This document shows, piece after piece, positions 33,094 through 33,929 of a DNA stretch of 33,929 bases (position 1 is its first letter; every line of letters starts with the position of its first letter). The notes under the pieces are model-generated. The model ran no database searches and had not been told where the DNA came from. It was given only the letters and a program-made list of their open reading frames with translations. Position numbers and translations under genes: made by a program. The stretch spans positions 1-33,929 of the forward strand of contig NZ_JAEULM010000016.1 in the NCBI RefSeq assembly GCF_016793825.1. Direction: 5' to 3'. This DNA is from Sphingopyxis sp. (GTDB taxonomy: Bacteria; Pseudomonadota; Alphaproteobacteria; Sphingomonadales; Sphingomonadaceae).

Positions 33094-33573
33094 ATGGCGG
33101 ACGGGGAAAGCGCGGGCGAAACCCTGGGTCCGGTGGATATCCGCCGGATACTGGGATTGCTGCCGCATCGTTATCCGATGCTGCTCGTCGATCGGGTGGA
33201 ATCGATGGTGAAGGACACCTCGATCCACGCGGTCAAGGCGGTGACGATGAACGAGCCCTTCTTTCAGGGGCATTTCCCCGGCCGGCCGATTATGCCTGGC
33301 GTCCTGATCGTCGAAGCGCTCGCGCAGGCGGGCGGCGTGTTGGCGATCGAATCGCTCGGGCTCGCGGGCACGGGCAAGCTCGTCTACTTCATGGGGATCG
33401 ACGGGGTGAAGTTCCGCAAACCGGTGGAACCGGGCCATCTGCTCGATCTGCATGTCACGATTCTTCAGGCGAAACGGAACATCTGCCGGTTCGAGGGCAA
33501 GGCAATGCTGGGCGGTCAGTTGGCGACCGAGTGCCAGTTCACCGCGATGATCGCCGATCCGCCAGCCGATTGA
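33094..33573 (+). CDS. fabZ: 3-hydroxyacyl-[acyl-carrier-protein] dehydratase FabZ
   Basis: The 159-residue hot-dog enzyme dehydrates 3-hydroxyacyl-ACP in fatty-acid synthesis. It has [14 protein letters not shown] and the catalytic pair His60 ([14 protein letters not shown]) and Glu74 ([10 protein letters not shown]). Length is normal. In most Gram-negatives fabZ here is preceded by lpxD and followed by lpxA and lpxB. In this genome it directly follows ompH and is followed by rpmE, so the lipid A genes are missing from the cluster. Confidence 0.97.
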   Translation: MADGESAGETLGPVDIRRILGLLPHRYPMLLVDRVESMVKDTSIHAVKAVTMNEPFFQGHFPGRPIMPGVLIVEALAQAGGVLAIESLGLAGTGKLVYFMGIDGVKFRKPVEPGHLLDLHVTILQAKRNICRFEGKAMLGGQLATECQFTAMIADPPAD

Positions 33574-33673
33574 CCACCAAACCCGCCACCGTCATTCCGG
33601 ATCTGTTCGGGTGCGACGAGGGGGAGGTGTTGCATTTTCCACCATTCAACGTTAGGGGCAGCCGCTTCGCGGG

Positions 33674-33719
33674 CCCCGTGACGGGGACAGCATCGACTCA
33701 GCTTCCGGTCGGTAACCGG
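33674..33719 (+). promoter_or_regulatory. Two hairpins in the rpmE leader
   Basis: Within the 166-bp gap between fabZ and rpmE lie CCCCG-TGA-CGGGG (33674-33686) and CCGGT-CGGTA-ACCGG (33705-33719). The second ends 6 bp before the AGGAG upstream of rpmE. They could end the fabZ transcript or form a leader that regulates L31; no T-run follows either. Autoregulatory leaders are known for L31 genes in other bacteria, and a match to them is not established here. Confidence 0.4.
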
Positions 33720-33739
33720 CGGCGCAGGAGCCAAGAGAC

Positions 33740-33929
33740 ATGAAAAAAGACACGCACCCCGACTATCACATGATCACGGTCAAGATGACCGATGGTACCG
33801 AATATCAGACGCGCTCGACCTGGGGCAAAGAGGGCGACACGATGACGCTCGAAATCGACCCGACCGCGCATCCGGCGTGGACCGGCGGTACCGGCCGTAT
33901 GCTGGACGCGGCGGGCCAGGTCGCGAAGT
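33740..33929 (+). CDS. rpmE: 50S ribosomal protein L31 (partial, runs off the window)
   Basis: The first 63 residues are present: [19 protein letters not shown], then [15 protein letters not shown] and [12 protein letters not shown], all typical of bL31 of alphaproteobacteria. It lacks the zinc-binding Cys-x-x-Cys pair, so it is the zinc-independent (C-minus) form in this part. AGGAG lies 10 bp before the ATG. The 3' end is beyond the window. Confidence 0.93.
   Translation, partial: MKKDTHPDYHMITVKMTDGTEYQTRSTWGKEGDTMTLEIDPTAHPAWTGGTGRMLDAAGQVAK

Noticed and set aside
1-33929. Defence system, prophage or secondary-metabolite cluster
   Set aside because: Apart from the left edge, the genes are housekeeping or catabolic, with uniform GC-rich codon use and no integrase, phage or synthase genes.

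Overview
The window is a 33.9-kb, GC-rich, gene-dense stretch of an alphaproteobacterial chromosome, most likely from the Sphingomonadales (Sphingopyxis-like). This rests on several signs: a PEPxxW-type C-terminal sorting signal, alphaproteobacterial intergenic palindromes, an S2 protein with an acidic tail, a eukaryote-type NADP isocitrate dehydrogenase, and a bamA-fabZ cluster that has no lpxD, lpxA or lpxB. The last point fits sphingomonads, which carry glycosphingolipids instead of LPS. The genus is an inference.

Layout. Positions 1-1,650: a possible IS21-like terminus at the left edge, a tRNA-Thr(CGT) gene on the minus strand, and a PEP-CTERM exported protein. Positions 1,651-9,834: a six-gene minus-strand acyl-CoA operon (SDR, acyl-CoA dehydrogenase, family III CoA-transferase, thiolase, long acyl-CoA dehydrogenase, MaoC/FAS1-like hydratase) with a divergent IclR regulator. 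Positions 9,910-14,126: a ferredoxin reductase, a DUF4126 membrane protein, a NUDIX hydrolase, a 73-residue exported protein and a Nit-type amidase. Positions 14,216-20,232: an M16 metalloprotease, a CPA2 antiporter with an RCK domain, and icd. Positions 20,382-22,120: psd and pssA (phosphatidylethanolamine synthesis) and a small membrane protein. Positions 22,496-33,929: the conserved block rpsB-tsf-pyrH-frr-uppS-cdsA-dxr-rseP-bamA-ompH-fabZ-rpmE, covering translation, isoprenoid and phospholipid precursors and outer-membrane assembly.

The most unusual part is the acyl-CoA operon. Its CoA-transferase resembles mesaconyl-CoA C1-C4 CoA transferase (Mct). Its hydratase has the FNxHRIHYD signature and length of mesaconyl-C4-CoA hydratase (Meh). 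Its 531-residue dehydrogenase has the N-terminal extension of methylsuccinyl-CoA dehydrogenase (Mcd). Together they could turn methylsuccinyl-CoA, through both mesaconyl-CoA isomers, into citramalyl-CoA. That would join one step of the ethylmalonyl-CoA pathway to two steps of the 3-hydroxypropionate bicycle under one regulator. These assignments come from recalled family features and have not been tested by search; no citramalyl-CoA lyase lies in the window.

The window is also rich in intergenic palindromes. Three successive spacers of the acyl-CoA operon hold long inverted repeats. A palindrome cluster before uppS supplies that gene's ribosome-binding site. Hairpins precede the antiporter, rpsB, tsf and rpmE.
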